64,000 bases of DNA from Tillus elongatus (lineage: Eukaryota > Arthropoda > Insecta > Coleoptera > Cleridae). Positions within the stretch are counted from its first letter, which is position 1. Each line of letters begins with the position of its first letter. The stretch is taken from NCBI GenBank assembly GCA_964006375.1, contig OZ023268.1, positions 87,548,358-87,612,357 on the forward strand, in the 5' to 3' direction. The translations under genes and the position numbers were made by a program. The notes under the pieces were generated by a model. That model worked only from the letters and a program-made list of their open reading frames with translations, searched no databases and was not told where the DNA came from. This document shows, piece by piece, positions 23,022 to 34,700 of this stretch.

Positions 23022-25333
23022 TTTTTATTTATTTGATGGACTACCTTACGTAGCCTTTCTAGCTCCTGACACAACCCTGGTACCGCTTTCACATTTCTTC
23101 GGGGCTGAGTCGTTTGATGGTTTTCCATGACTTCACTGCTTCGCCTTATTCCCTACATCCCCCGTCCTCTTGCGAGATTAAGGGTTCAGGGGCGGTTCCT
23201 CATTTGGTAAATTATCCATAACTCTCCTTTTTTCCTGTTTTGCCTTCAGGATGCTCGTAACGAATATCTCTACGGCATTCCAGTTCTTCTCGTTATCTAA
23301 CATTTCAGTGACTAGATTTTCTGCTGTAACTTCCTTGCCAATTGTCCGTCTTAACTCCATTATCTGGTGCTCCCACTCTAGACATTCGAACAGAGTGTGC
23401 TCCACATCGTCGCATCTGTCACGCATTTTATGCACGATGGGCTGTTGATGAATTCAAATCTATGAAGATACGCCCGGAATTCCCCATGACCTGTCAATGC
23501 CTGAGTGAGGTAGTATCCCACCTGCCCATGTCTTTTTTCCACCAATTTGTCTATCGTGGGTATGAGGGAGTGGGTCCAGCGGCCAGTTTCTTCTCCACCC
23601 CACCTGGACTGCCACCTTCCGAGAAGCCTTTCACGTGCTCTTCTTTTAATTTCAGTTTTACCACTTCTGTTCTTCTGGAGTCTAATTTCATGTCGCGCCT
23701 CTTTATAGATTTCCTGCCGCTGATTTACCAAGAGGTCTACTGGTGGTATACTGCTTAGTACCAAAACCGCACTCTTAGCTACAGTTCTGTAGGCGGAAAT
23801 GACCCTTAACGCACTACATCTCTGCACCGAAGCAAGCTTTTGCCTGATCACCCTTCTATCCACAGCTTCGGCCCAAACTAGTGCCGCATACAGCATTTTG
23901 GCATGCACTACGCTATTCAATAATCTTCTCTTTAGTTCACCCGGTCCACCAATGTTTGGCATAAGTCTTGCCAACTTAGCGGCGGTCGCTGCTGCTTTTG
24001 CTGCGGCCTTATTTACATGTTCTCCGTAACAGAGCCCCCCCCCCACCCCACCCCATCTATCTGTATGCCCAAGTAGGTGACAGATCTCTTCCACTGAACC
24101 ACTTGTCCATTTATCTCTAGAGTGGGATTTTCAAATACTCTTTTGTCTGTGATCAGGACTGCCTCGGTTTTATGGATGGCCAGCTTTAGGCCATTCCCTG
24201 AGAGCCATCGATAAGCCCTATCCAAACTATCGTTTGCAATTATTTCTAGTTGCCTAGAAGTTTTAGCTGTTACAACCACTGCTGCGTCGTCAGCGAAGCC
24301 GACAATAGTTGCATTTTCTGGCATAACCATCTGGAGGAATTCATCATACATTACATTTTACAGAAATGGCTCGAGCACCGATCCCTGTGGAACACCCACC
24401 GTAACTTTGTACCCTGATCTTTCGTCGCCTGCACTATATAGTAGTGTTCTATCGCTTAGGTAGTCACTGACCATTTTGAGCAAATACGCAGGTGTTTTTT
24501 TTCTAGCGCTCTCAGTATTGCATCCCACCTAGCGGTATTAAAAGCATTCTGTACATCCAATGTGACAAGCGCGCAAAACTCTTTTTGTCTCCTGTTTCAC
24601 TTTTTCTGCAATGCTGACCTTTAAAATTGCATCTACCGTGGACCTTCTCTTCCTAAAACCGTATTGCTGCGGTGAAAGCCCCCCAGTCCCATCGATGTGT
24701 GCCTCTAGCCTCTGCAACAGCATTCTCTCGAATAGTTTTCCTATTGTGTCTATCAGGCATATTGGCCTGTAGGAAGATGACTCATCAAGCGGTTTATTAC
24801 CCTTATACAAGAGTATTAACGTTTGCTGTTTCCATGTATTGGGAAATACTCCACAGACCAGACATGCGTTAAAAACCTCCAAGAGCAACTCTGGCCAAAC
24901 CCTCAAAACTACTTTGAGGATTTCATTTGGAATTCCATCTGGACCTGGGGCCTTGCCCGTTGGAATCTTTTTCCCAGCATTTTGTAATTTTTCCAGGGTA
25001 AACATGTGCTCCCAAGCAGCACTGCCATTTTCATACGGTTTCTTAGTCTCATTTTCTCGTGGAAACAATTATTCTACTATCCGTTGTACCAGGGTAGGAT
25101 CCGATGGACAGGGACTTTTTTGTTTTTGTCCCAAATTTTTTGTAACCAGCTGATAAGGCATTCCCCATGGGTCGTTTTATATCTCCCGGCACAGGTCTAA
25201 CCAACACTTCCTTTTTATGGCTTTCATGGCCGTTCTTAACGACTCTCTGGCCTGCTTATACTCTGTTGCCGCTGTAATGTCCTCCCTATTTCTCGTAGCC
25301 CTTCTTCTAGCTGCCAAACATTCTCTTCGAAGG
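23022..25333 (-). pseudogene. R1-clade LINE, 5' truncated, inserted in (ACAT)n
   Basis: Minus strand, 2.3 kb. From the 5' side: RRECLAARRRATRNREDI near 25330-25270; RT start APGPDGIPNEILK; YRPICLIDTIGKLFER; QYGFRKRRSTVDAI (25068-24538); a stop at 24358-24360; then the catalytic box GFADDAAVVV (24351-24013); C-terminal region GHGEFRAYLHRFEF; and a zinc knuckle ending HTLFECLEW (23435-23178). No RNase H, as in R1 elements. The frame is broken near 24540, 24358, 24050 and 23420. 3' UTR to 23022. The element is bracketed by ATGT/ACAT repeats on both sides. Waldo-type R1 elements are known to target (ACAY)n. Not functional. Confidence 0.85.
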
Positions 25334-25371
25334 ATGTATGTACGTATGTATGTCTGTATGTTGTATGTATG
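25334..25371. repeat. (ATGT)n microsatellite, LINE target
   Basis: Imperfect ATGT repeats (one TACG and one CTG variant) at the truncated 5' end of the LINE. Confidence 0.85.
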
Positions 25372-25640
25372 CGATAACTCAAAAATAACCAGGCTGATTT
25401 GAACGAAACTTGGCACATATCTTCATTTTGTTAAGATCGCGGACGAGTTCATAAATCAGCTATAACGGAGATTTTTTTCCTAAAAAATATACAAAACTAT
25501 TTTTGCAAACGCTATATTTTTTAAAGTATTAGAGTAACTTAAATGAGACTTTACATTTAGCTAGAAATAGTGAAAATAAACCTCTGTTGTAAATTTGAAG
25601 TAATTTGGTTCACAAAACGTGGAGCTTTTCAAATTAAAAA

Positions 25641-26419
25641 TAAAATATGAAAGACATGAATTGAAATCGCATAAATAATTAACGTCCAATGCCTTAAAAA
25701 GACAGAGTAGTTAGGTGCCATGCGTGGACTGATACATACCACAGCACCAAATAATACAAATAACGGGTAAAACCAATGATCTATTATCCCTAATAGATCA
25801 TTGGGTAAAACCTACTATCGTAACTAGCGATCGGCATATCTCGGCCACTAAAATCTCGAATACTCGAACACCGTTGTTAATGTCAACACTTAACGCTATT
25901 CCATTGTCACAGCATTCGGCATAATAAACAATTGCTTCTTATACTGTGACCATACCATTCCGCGAAAGTACAAACAACATGAAATTTAAAATGATGTGAT
26001 TGTAAAAAGTAATGCTTTTTAGGTGGTAGATTCAATGTATTTTTAAAATACATTATCTTTGTAGCTTGATGATCGGCCCCAACTAAAGTTTCAGGCTGAA
26101 AATGTAGCATGGAAAGATCAAGGTTTAAGGACGGGAATAATACCGTGTATACAAACACTTGTTACACAGCTTTCCTGGTGGAGTAACGTTTTCAGCTCAC
26201 AACTAAATTCAACCACGGCTGGTATGTGTTCTATTCCGGCACGATTCGCACTAACGTTTTGTTTTATTTCGCTAACTTTAATGTCTGGCAGAAACGATAT
26301 TGTCCAAGTTTGATACGTTTGGACCAAGATACCACTTTAAAAGGCCTGAATTACTTTCACCTTAAGTTTAGAATTAGTAGAAGTGGTAGTGGAATTTTCC
26401 TTTACGTGATAGTAAAGGT
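25641..26419. other. No gene recognised; contains a perfect 14-bp hairpin
   Basis: 25773-25786 and 25791-25804 are perfect inverted copies (CCAATGATCTATTA) around the loop tccc. Nothing else was recognised. Confidence 0.5.
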
Positions 26420-29400
26420 TTTTCACGCCCGAGGAGGAACCATCCCATGCATCAAGGGGCCGGTGAAGTCCCAACGGACGTTTCCGGTTCTGGTGTAGTC
26501 GGTTTTCCTTATAAGCCAAAATGATGATCGCTCCTCCTTGTGCAAAAGATTCCGGAGTAAAATACCTCTCCATTCGGATCTCCGGGATAGGGGTGTACAG
26601 GGGGCGCCAGCATCAAGATTTAACATATCCTTCTCCATTATATGTGGCCTAAATTCTAACCTGAACTCCGATCTACCATTTCATCCAGGCTAATAGGCCC
26701 CAACTCCTTTTCCTCACCGAAACCCAAATCAGTGCCAAAACAGCCACTAATTGCCTTAATTTCCCGGGGTATGAGCTCCTTACTTCCTTTAGATTGCACG
26801 GAGGCGTGTGCGCATACGTCCGTAGCAATCTACCCTGCACCAGACTCCCCAATTTAGAAGCTGGAAGAAAAGACATACTTTGGATAAAACACTCTCTCAG
26901 GGCTGCAACTAAATTCATCTGTTGCATTTACCGGTTACCTTTTGACAAAAACTTTGTCCAGCTCTTTGACTACCTTTGTGAAAAAACTGACCATCTGATT
27001 TCTGAATATCCTTCCTCCGACGTCACTATTCTTGGTGACTTCAATGTCCATAATAAGGAATGGCTATGATCTTCAAAAACCGATCCACAAGGGAGAGCAG
27101 CGGAGGCCTTTGCAGTCAGCAACTCTTTATCCAATATGCTCCAGCAACCTACTTACTTTCCTCGCATCCCAACACACAGCTGAAATCTCGTGGATGTCCT
27201 TCTTACTACAAATCCTGAATGCTATAAGGTATCAGTCACCGCCCCCCTCGGTCGCTCAGACCATGGTATGGTCACCGCTTCCTGCGCAATGCAACCCAAG
27301 GTCACACAGTCATCACACCCACGTATCGTTTGGCACTACAACTCCGCGAACTGGGACGAAATGCGAGATTACCTTTCCTCATTTCCATGGGCGTCTGTCT
27401 GCTTCTCTCATCCTGGCCCCTCTAATATCTCACAAAACGTCACCGAAATTATCCAAGCCGGCATGGAATTCTTTATTCCACGTACACAGAAAACCTCTTC
27501 AGCCACTCAAAAGCTCTGCTTCTCTAAATCTTGTGACACTTGAAAAGGTCAAAGCTCACAAAACGTGTCTACACAATCCCAGTCAAGAAAGCCGTTAAGC
27601 ATTTAACGACGCAAGAAACTGCTATGTCCGTATTCTTTCTGAGGCAAAAAACTCGTTTAATAACCACATCAAAAACAAAGTCCTCTTAAGCTCAAAGGGT
27701 AGCAAACCCTTCTGGACTCTTGCTAAATCTATGGGGAATAATTTCTTTACGTTCCCACCTCTTGTCTCAGGGGATGAAATTGTTTCTACCGCCCTGGGCA
27801 AGGCTGAACTTTTTGCCTCGTTGTTCGCCGGCAATTCTACTCTCAACCCACCTCCAAATGTTCAACCACCGACAGTCCCCAATGTCGCGCATAAAATGAC
27901 GGATGTCATTTTCAAAACTAAAAAGGTACGAAAGATGCTCTCTTCTCTTAATACCAGAAAATCCTCTGGCCTTGACGAGATCCCAGCAATTGTTCTCAAA
28001 AAATGCGCACCAGAACTTGCTCCTGTCCTGACTTGTCTTTTTCAGACATCTTACAATACAGGCATATTCCCTAGTAAATGGAAAACTGCTCGAGTACAAC
28101 CCGTCCTCAAGAAAGCATCCAAAGCGCTTCCTAGCAACGACAGATCTATTTCTCTCCTTTCAGTCGTCTCAAAAGTGATGGAAAAGTATATAAACACCGA
28201 ATTACTAAAATGTCTTGATAAACACAGTCTAATCCACGACAGGCAGTATGGATTCCATCAGCGCAGATCAACTGCTGACCTCCTTTCCTTTGTCACCCAT
28301 TCTTGGAACAAGTCTATGTAACTACACGGTGAATCCCAGATTGTCGCTCTAGACATATCCAAAGCATTCGACCAGGTTTGGCACGCAGCACTGCTTGATA
28401 AACTTCCCGCCTATGTCCTACTACCAAAACTCTGTACATGGACAGCAAACTTCCTCTCCAACCGGAGCATTTCTGTTGTCGTGGATGGCCATTCCTCCAA
28501 ACTATATCCAATTAATGCAGGAGTTCCTCAAGGTTCAGCTTTAGCCCCTACTTTTTTCTTCTTCACATGAATGACTTCCTCTCTACCACATCAAACCCAG
28601 TTCACAGTTACGCGGACGGCAGCACCCTCCACTCAAATATACAATATTCTAAGCCTGTCTCTTTGGTCCAATTAGATAAGGATCGCAGACTCATGGAGGA
28701 TTCTGTCTCTGTGGATCTCCAAAAAATATTAGACTCGGGAAGTAGAAATCTTGTACAATTCAACCCCACCAAATCTCAGTCTTGCTTTCTTTCTCATAAA
28801 AGATACACCAGCCCTAGACCCATCACAATGAACAACCAAGTTATTCAAAGTAATGAGTCGTTTTCACTTGTTGACATTTATGTGGAACGAAATCTCAATT
28901 GGCACCAACATGTCATCAATTGCAGAAGCGGCTGCTAAGAAATTAGGTTTCCTCTTCCGGGGTCGCAAATACTTTTTTACCAGCTAATCTCTATACCTTA
29001 TATACTTCGTAAATATGGCGAAACCTCGAATACTGCTCCCACATCTGGGGTGCTGCTGCCGCTTCTAGACTCGCTATCCTGGACTCCATTTAGAAGAGAG
29101 CTATACGTCTCATTGGTGACACTACCCTTACCCAAAGGCTGCCATCCCTTGCCCACCGACGTGACGTTGGTGACCTCTCTCTCTTTTATGGATATCTGCA
29201 CGGGCACTGCTCAGAAGAGCTTACTTCCATAATTCCTCCACCTGCTGCCCCCAACAGATCTACCAGGGGAACAGAGCGAATGCACCCTTTTACTGTCCAC
29301 GTCACCAGACATAGAACATCTTGTTATGCCCGATCTGTTGTACCGAGGACTTCCAAGTTGTGGAATTCCTTGCCGGCGCATGTTTTTCCTTCTCCCCCGA

Positions 29401-29540
29401 ACCTCCAAACCTTCAAGTCCAGAATTAACAAGTTGCCTCTTTCCTCCTTGTCGACACCCACGGTACGATAGTATTTAGGCTGTAAGCCCTCGTGGTGCGT
29501 TGTTGAAATAAAATAATAATAAAAAATAAATAAAAAAAGA
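26420..29540 (+). pseudogene. Jockey-type LINE, near full ORF2, inactivated
   Basis: The apurinic endonuclease starts with a FSIICGLNSNLNSDLPF-like region, GGVCAYVRSNLPCTRL (26794-27069), GDFNVHNKEWL, and after a frameshift LGRSDHGMV (SDH box; 27190-27543). The RT follows: KKVRKMLSSLNTRKSSGLDE, DRQYGFHQRRSTADLLSFV (27731-28321), in-frame TAA 28319-28321, ALDISKAFDQVWHAALLDK, AGVPQGSALAPTFF, a frameshift near 28560, and the catalytic box as SYADGSTLH, where YADD is expected. There is no RNase H. The tail reads ttgaaataaaataataataa then A-rich to 29540. At least three frame lesions plus the Asp-to-Gly change in the RT box make it inactive. The minus-strand frame 26423-26638 is a shadow. Confidence 0.85.
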
Positions 29541-29985
29541 TGTCAGCAGACATTTTTTATTGTTGATAAAAAAGAAGAAAATTTGTTTTTTAAAAACTTT
29601 TTATTGTTAGGAAAATACCTGATACGTTTATGACTTGGCTTATACTTTCTTTTTCTAAATAAGAATTAGGTTTTCTTTTAGAAAGCTTTTGTAGCTTTAA
29701 TAACATTTATAATCCAAGTCTCTTTTAAAGAGACTTACTGTGCCTAGGTATACCAAATTTCAATTTCCTAGCTTCATAGAAAATTCAGTTTTGGGCATTC
29801 GTCTCAAAAGGAGCTAGAACACCAAATTAAAATAGTTTTTAATTGTAATTTTAAAACGGGCTTTTAATCCCAATCTTCAAGGTCGATTCAAATTTAAAGT
29901 GTCAATTCTAATAATCTGTCGTACTAATAGTGTAGAATTCTTATAAAAATTCACTACAATAATGCACTTGCTGCGTCCCGAAATA
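29541..29985 (-). repeat. Degenerate GCR fragment, reverse
   Basis: Ends at 29950-29981 with taatgcacttgctgcgtccc, the GCR terminus. The sequence before it resembles GCR left-half text (taccaaatttcaatttccta). Confidence 0.5.
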
Positions 29986-30152
29986 TTTTGAATTTGAGCT
30001 ATAATAATATCCATTTGAAATATTCTGAAATATTAATATTATGTTCGTTTTTTTAAATGTAAATCAAAGACGCCATTATTAAGGAATTTTCATAGAAGAA
30101 ATTCATTTAGTCGAAATCACGGGTTTAAGACTTTTGAAGAATGCCTTCAAAA

Positions 30153-30208
30153 TCGCGCCGGTATTTACATATACATCTTGTCCGAACTGCAGCAAGCGCC
30201 CACTAAAA
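30153..30208. repeat. Short dispersed segment shared with 22708-22770
   Basis: cgcgccggtattt, catcttgtccgaactg and gcaagcgcccac are common to both places. Origin unknown. Confidence 0.5.
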
Positions 30209-30268
30209 TTTATCAAATCGTAACTGGTGAATTTATATGCAGCTCTGGTTTTTGACTTCGAGCTAGTA

Positions 30269-31123
30269 CAGGGTGACATATGGGAAACTTTTTTCAAAAG
30301 AAAGTATACTCAGTTGATTTTGATGAAAGACTCATTTCATTTTACAAAATGAATGATCAACATCTAGCATTTGACTTAACGTTAGGTATGGAAAATTATG
30401 TCAGCCAGCTAACGGCCATCCTTTCGAATGCACACTTCAAGTTTGTGCCGGAAGTTATCCATCACTTTAGCAGCAGCTCTCGTCCAATTACATTCACCTC
30501 TTCTGTAATGCCAGTTTTCAACTCCATTAAAGTACGGAGATTGTGAACATTACCACGTTCTTTTAAGCAAGCCCATAGGAAAAACTCACACATGAATAAA
30601 TCGAGTGATCTTGGAGGCCAGAGCCATGTCACCGAAACGCGAAATAAATAAAATAAATTCAGGGAACATGTTCCTCGCCACTTCCATCGATGCATTGGCA
30701 TTGTGCGCCGTGGTACCATCTTATTGAAGCATTTCTTATGTTTATTTGTCATCTTTGAAGTTCTGGTCGAAAAAGCGTATTCAACGTGTGCAGGTGACTA
30801 TTTGAGTTCACTGGCACCGTTACGCTGTTGTCTTCAAAGAAATACGGTCCGATTATACCGAAAAGAGAACCTGCACACCAAGAATTGCATTGCGACTGGG
30901 AACTGCACGATTTCCACCGATATTAAAAAGGGGGACGAAAGATCCGCTGTATTGTGATGACAAATTCACCATTAAGAACAAATGTATCGTACGCCAACAC
31001 GCGCTGCTGTATTTTCCACTGCTCCATTGCAACTAAAACGGTAGGTCACCTGTATTTATCTACCGTCACTCACAGCTGTATACTAGCCATTATAAAAACG
31101 TCCATTAACCATATGTCACCCTG
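30269..31123 (-). mobile_element. DDE transposon relic with CAGGGTGACATATGG ends
   Basis: Left end CAGGGTGACATATGG at 30269, right end CCATATGTCACCCTG ending at 31123, TA on both sides, total 855 bp. The minus-strand transposase fragment inside identifies the family. Confidence 0.85.
30462..30752 (-). pseudogene. DDE transposase fragment, C-terminal
   Basis: 97-codon frame. VTWLWPPRSLDLFMCEFFLW corresponds to WPPRSPDLTPCDFFLWG of the family, followed by KERGNVHNLRTLMELK and ITEEV. KMVPRRTMP near the start is a shifted remnant of the QQDGAPPH region. The third catalytic acid region is degenerate and the N-terminal domain is lost. It lies within the TIR element 30269-31123. Confidence 0.65.
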
Positions 31124-31199
31124 TATAATGTCTAATTGAAATATTCTGAAATATTAATGTAATATTTGGTAGAAATAATACACCTATGCGATTGCACGA

Positions 31200-31250
31200 C
31201 TTTGAGACTTTTGAAGTTTCTTCAAATGAGCGCGAATTAGGACCCCATGA
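31200..31250 (-). repeat. GCR right-end scrap
   Basis: tttcttcaaatgagcgcg and ttaggaccccatg match the reverse of the GCR right end. Confidence 0.55.
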
Positions 31251-31531
31251 TGAATGAATAAAATGTTGAAGACAAAAAAATATGTAAAAAATTATTAGTA
31301 CTTTTCAATACTGCCTCGTATAATTAGTACTCATGTTTATACATGTGGGTTAATACTTTTTCTATTTATTTTGTTATGTTTTGCTAATTCATTTAGCCTT
31401 AATTATAATTAATTATTTATTTGTTTTGAGTTTCATCTCCTTTTCTCGTTTAATTTTTTTTTGGTCTATTTATTTTTATTTTTTTTATTTTCTTTTTAGT
31501 TCTTATTGTTTTTTATTTTCTTTCTTGACAG

Positions 31532-31696
31532 AGTTGCCAACCTTATCTAGCGATAGCGAGATGGAGGTGGCAAGTGTCCCTTTCGGATCGGGTATGCCGC
31601 CGCCCCTGCCCGTCGGCCATAAACCATCTAAAAAAGAAGCTAAGCTAATGCAGCAGAGAATGGAGAGGTTGGCAAGGATAAATATACACCTACACG
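31532..31696 (+). CDS. Probable internal exon of an unidentified host gene
   Basis: A long pyrimidine tract and ttgacag end at 31531; a consensus donor GTAAGC starts at 31697. The 165 bp between are open in one frame (phase 1 in, phase 1 out, 55 codons) and clearly richer in GC than the flanks. The peptide has an acidic SSDSEMEV part, a PPPLP stretch and a basic coiled-coil-like KKEAKLMQQRMERLARINI. That pattern is that of a real cytoplasmic protein and unlike any transposon here. From memory it recalls the segment before the ankyrin repeats of ANKFN1/wide awake proteins, but this is unverified. Neighbouring exons are not seen, so the surrounding TEs would be intronic. The longer frame 31381-31710 includes intron sequence. 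Confidence 0.6.
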
Positions 31697-32090
31697 GTAA
31701 GCAGCGTTAAGGGAAATAAAATATAGTATGTACTCCTGACAGCCTAATTCTTATGCACATCTTTACAATAGGCCGCCGTGAAAGAAAACTGTTTCTCAAG
31801 TTATGTAGGTGATAATAGAGTGCAATGAAATATAGGCTAGACTTGATGCCAGGTTTAAAAAAATGAAAAATGTACTGGAAATTTATTGAATTCACATTCT
31901 TGTCAAGCTTTAATTCTTGTGAAGATAAAACAATGGTAATGGATCGGAGAACGTATGAAACAATTTTCAATCTGTTATAGAAACAGGCATTATTTGGAAC
32001 ACAAAATATGTTTCTATACAACACAATCTTCCCTTAATTAAATATTACGTATTACAGCAAACTTGCGGAATTCCCCACCCTTAAAAATTC

Positions 32091-33197
32091 TGGACGCAGC
32101 AAGTGCGTTATGGTAGTGAATTTTCATTAAAATGTTTTTAATAGCAAATATGTTTTTTTTTTCAGAAAGCATGCATCAAATTTGGTTACCAGCATAACCT
32201 ATATAGTAAAAACAATGTGCCATGTTTCATCAAAATAACTTTATTGTTTGAAAACGTACAGAAATTTCCGAAAGTAAACTTAAAATGTAACCGAAAAAAT
32301 CCATTTCTTGGTCAACCTTATAGGTTAATAGCAAATTGAGCTTTTCAAATATGAAGCATTTAATCAAAATTTGCTACCATAACGCACTTGCTGCGTCCAG
32401 AATTTCTTAACTTACAAACATGCATTATATCTCGATGGAAAATGCAAAAACATAAGGCGTTTTCCACCAAAAAAAATTTATTTGTATCACCAACGACTTA
32501 TGGGCCATCCTGTGATGGTAGATGTATTTTTTTAAGGTGTAGCTCAAGACACCGTATAATTAATGTATACAATATTTTTTCATATCTTGTATAATAACGG
32601 ATATATTGAGCTTTATTGATTTTTTACCAAAATTCTACAAAAATTATATACCATTAAACGATAAATTATATAGCTAAGGCTACTGCCAAGCATCAGAAAA
32701 AGGGTCTATTTGAAATGAATTTTCTGGAAATATTTTAGTAAAATAAAGGACAATGACGGTTGAAACTAAGACTTCAGGGTTTGTAAAACATTCTTCTTAA
32801 GACATTTTCTTTCCAGAGCCCGTATAAGATTCAAGTTCTTTGCCTAAATATTGCGAATTTTGACGTTTTAAATTGTCACTTTGACGTTTTGAGGAAAACC
32901 CCAATTTATTTTTCTTTAAATGCCCATAACTTTTTTGTCTTTTGACCCGCAGAGCTAAATTTTGGTAGGCACCTCACCTATAATGACATAAACCAGCATA
33001 CCATGGTTGCCCTTACTTTGTTAATTCCGGAGATATAAATATTTTTTGAAGGAAAACCCAAAATTTTTCGGGAAAACCTGGGCCGATTTTCCTGACTAAC
33101 GAACCTATCCAAGCCATTTGCAAAAGGAAGGTATTCACCAAATTTGATCAAAATCGGCCCATTATTTTTTGAGTTATCGGTGTGATACATACATACA

Positions 33198-33288
<91 letters not shown>

Positions 33289-33419
33289 ATATAAAAATTG
33301 AAACTGACCCCGGATATGTGTTCTGGAGGGCCTAATTAGCGCTCATTTGAAGAAATTTTTTCAAAATGCAAAAGTCGGAATCTCCTCATTAGTGAATTTT
33401 TTTAAAGAAAATTCACTAA
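32091..33419 (+). mobile_element. GCR reference copy, complete, 1.33 kb
   Basis: The inverted-repeat unit 32091-32399 (TGGACGCAGCAAGTGCG and GCACTTGCTGCGTCCA) is followed by the middle region (acgacttatgggccatcc; aaggctactgccaagcatc), the left-half text (ccgattttcctgactaac; gagttatcggtgtgata), (ACAT)n 33186-33227, (TA)n 33225-33285, and the right part (gaaactgaccccggatatg; gcgctcatttgaag). The terminal hairpin is 33389-33419 with 12-bp perfect arms TTAGTGAATTTT/AAAATTCACTAA. No ORF. Confidence 0.8.
33389..33419. repeat. GCR terminal hairpin, perfect arms
   Basis: TTAGTGAATTTT and AAAATTCACTAA with a 7-base loop. Similar hairpins are at 17721, 33616, 39089 and 45767. Confidence 0.85.
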
Positions 33420-33615
33420 AAATCATCTAGCTCTAGAAACCAAGTCTCCTCGGCTCCTATCAACTCCTTGTTGGAATGAAATTAACGACCTTTTAACCAC
33501 TTTGTCAGCTACGGGAAGGGACGCTTATTACACAGAACCAGAACTGATAAATGAGGGGTGATCAAGTAATTCAAAGTCTTAACCACGAATTGTTTTCCTC
33601 GTCTTTGTATCTATT

Positions 33616-33740
33616 TTTAGTGAATTTTTATTTTAAAAAAAATTCACTAATAGAGAGGTATCGATGGTGAGACTTTGCAAAAATTCTTTCAAATGAGTGC
33701 GAACTAGGACCCCTAGAACCCATATCTGGGGTCAGTTTCA

Positions 33741-33822
<82 letters not shown>

Positions 33823-34240
33823 AACCGCTAACTCAAAAAATAATTAACCGATTTCGATGAAACTTGGCAAGTGCCTTTCTTTTATTAATGGCTTGGATGA
33901 GTTCGTTAGTCAGAAAAATCGGACGGGGTTTTCCGGGAAAATTTTGAGTTTTCTTTCGAAAAAAAATTTTGCCCGAAAGTAACAAAGCTGATTTAATGAA
34001 ATTTAGTATATATGTTGCCGCAGTAGAGATTGTACTGCGTACCAAAATTCAACTGTCTAAGTTTAGAGAAAATTGAGTTATTCAAATATTAAATCTTCTT
34101 TTGAAACAATTTTTTTTTCCAAAAATTACAAAGTTATTTTAAAGAAATTTGGTGGATATCTTGTCCTAGAAAATATCTTACTACATACCAAAATTAAACT
34201 TTCTAGGATTATAGAAAACTGAGTTAATCAAATTTTTATA
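33616..34240 (-). mobile_element. GCR copy, reverse
   Basis: Hairpin 33616-33650, right-end text to 33743, (TA)n 33744-33820, then the reverse left-half text (taactcaaaaaataattaac, gatgagttcgttag). It lies tail to tail with the copy ending at 33419, 196 bp away. Confidence 0.75.
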
Positions 34241-34609
34241 GCTCACTGCAGTGTTAAAATCAATGGTATTTGCACCACTATGTTAAACACGTGCCTGGGG
34301 GAGTGACCGAATTCATTCCCAGTTGCTTTGTTCTACTCATATTCTCTGAACATGTTAAAAGACGTGGTATCTACTTCATTCCAAGTCACTATTAACCGAC
34401 TATTTATGAAATCAAATAAGTAAATTAAATCGATTGTCAAAAAATATGTAGTGTATTAAGACTAAGGGAAAAAGAAATAAAACATATATACATTTTGATT
34501 ATATTTTAGGGTGTGCGGCGCACACCTAGCTCACGAGGAGAAATCGCCACTGCTTGAGAGAGGTATTGTCACAGCATAATATCTTATTAAAGTTCATTTG
34601 TAAATAGGT
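34241..34609. other. No certain gene; doubtful exon-like patch
   Basis: 34510-34562 has an acceptor-like ttttag, a GGTGTGC/GCACACC palindrome and a donor-like GTATTG, but its open frame does not match the phase of the exon at 31532-31696. Nothing else was recognised. Confidence 0.3.
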
Positions 34610-34628
34610 TTAATTTTTATATGTTTAT

Positions 34629-34700
<72 letters not shown>

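Larger units (their letters stand above)
22799..25640 (-). mobile_element. GCR copy, reverse, interrupted by an R1-type LINE
   Basis: 22799-22830 is the terminal hairpin (tactgaatttt/aaaatttacta), then ttcaaatgagcgcaaa and cctagaacccatatcc, (TA)n 22935-23000 and (GTAT)n 23001-23021. After the LINE, (ATGT)n resumes at 25334-25371 and leads into gataactcaaaaataac and the GCR left-half sequence. Confidence 0.7.

Noticed and set aside
23342..25200. Plus-strand frames (23342-23758, 24839-25153 and others)
   Set aside because: Shadows of the minus-strand R1-clade LINE.
26423..26638. 71-codon minus-strand frame of a kind often annotated as hypothetical protein in insects
   Set aside because: Antisense to the 5' part of the Jockey-type LINE.
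33186..33285. Regular repeats that could be mistaken for a CRISPR array
   Set aside because: Simple (ACAT)n and (TA)n microsatellite without spacers.
34510..34562. Exon-like 53-bp patch between ttttag and GTATTG
   Set aside because: Its only long frame does not match the phase of the exon at 31532-31696; in the matching phase it stops after five codons. The motif is also a GGTGTGC/GCACACC palindrome.
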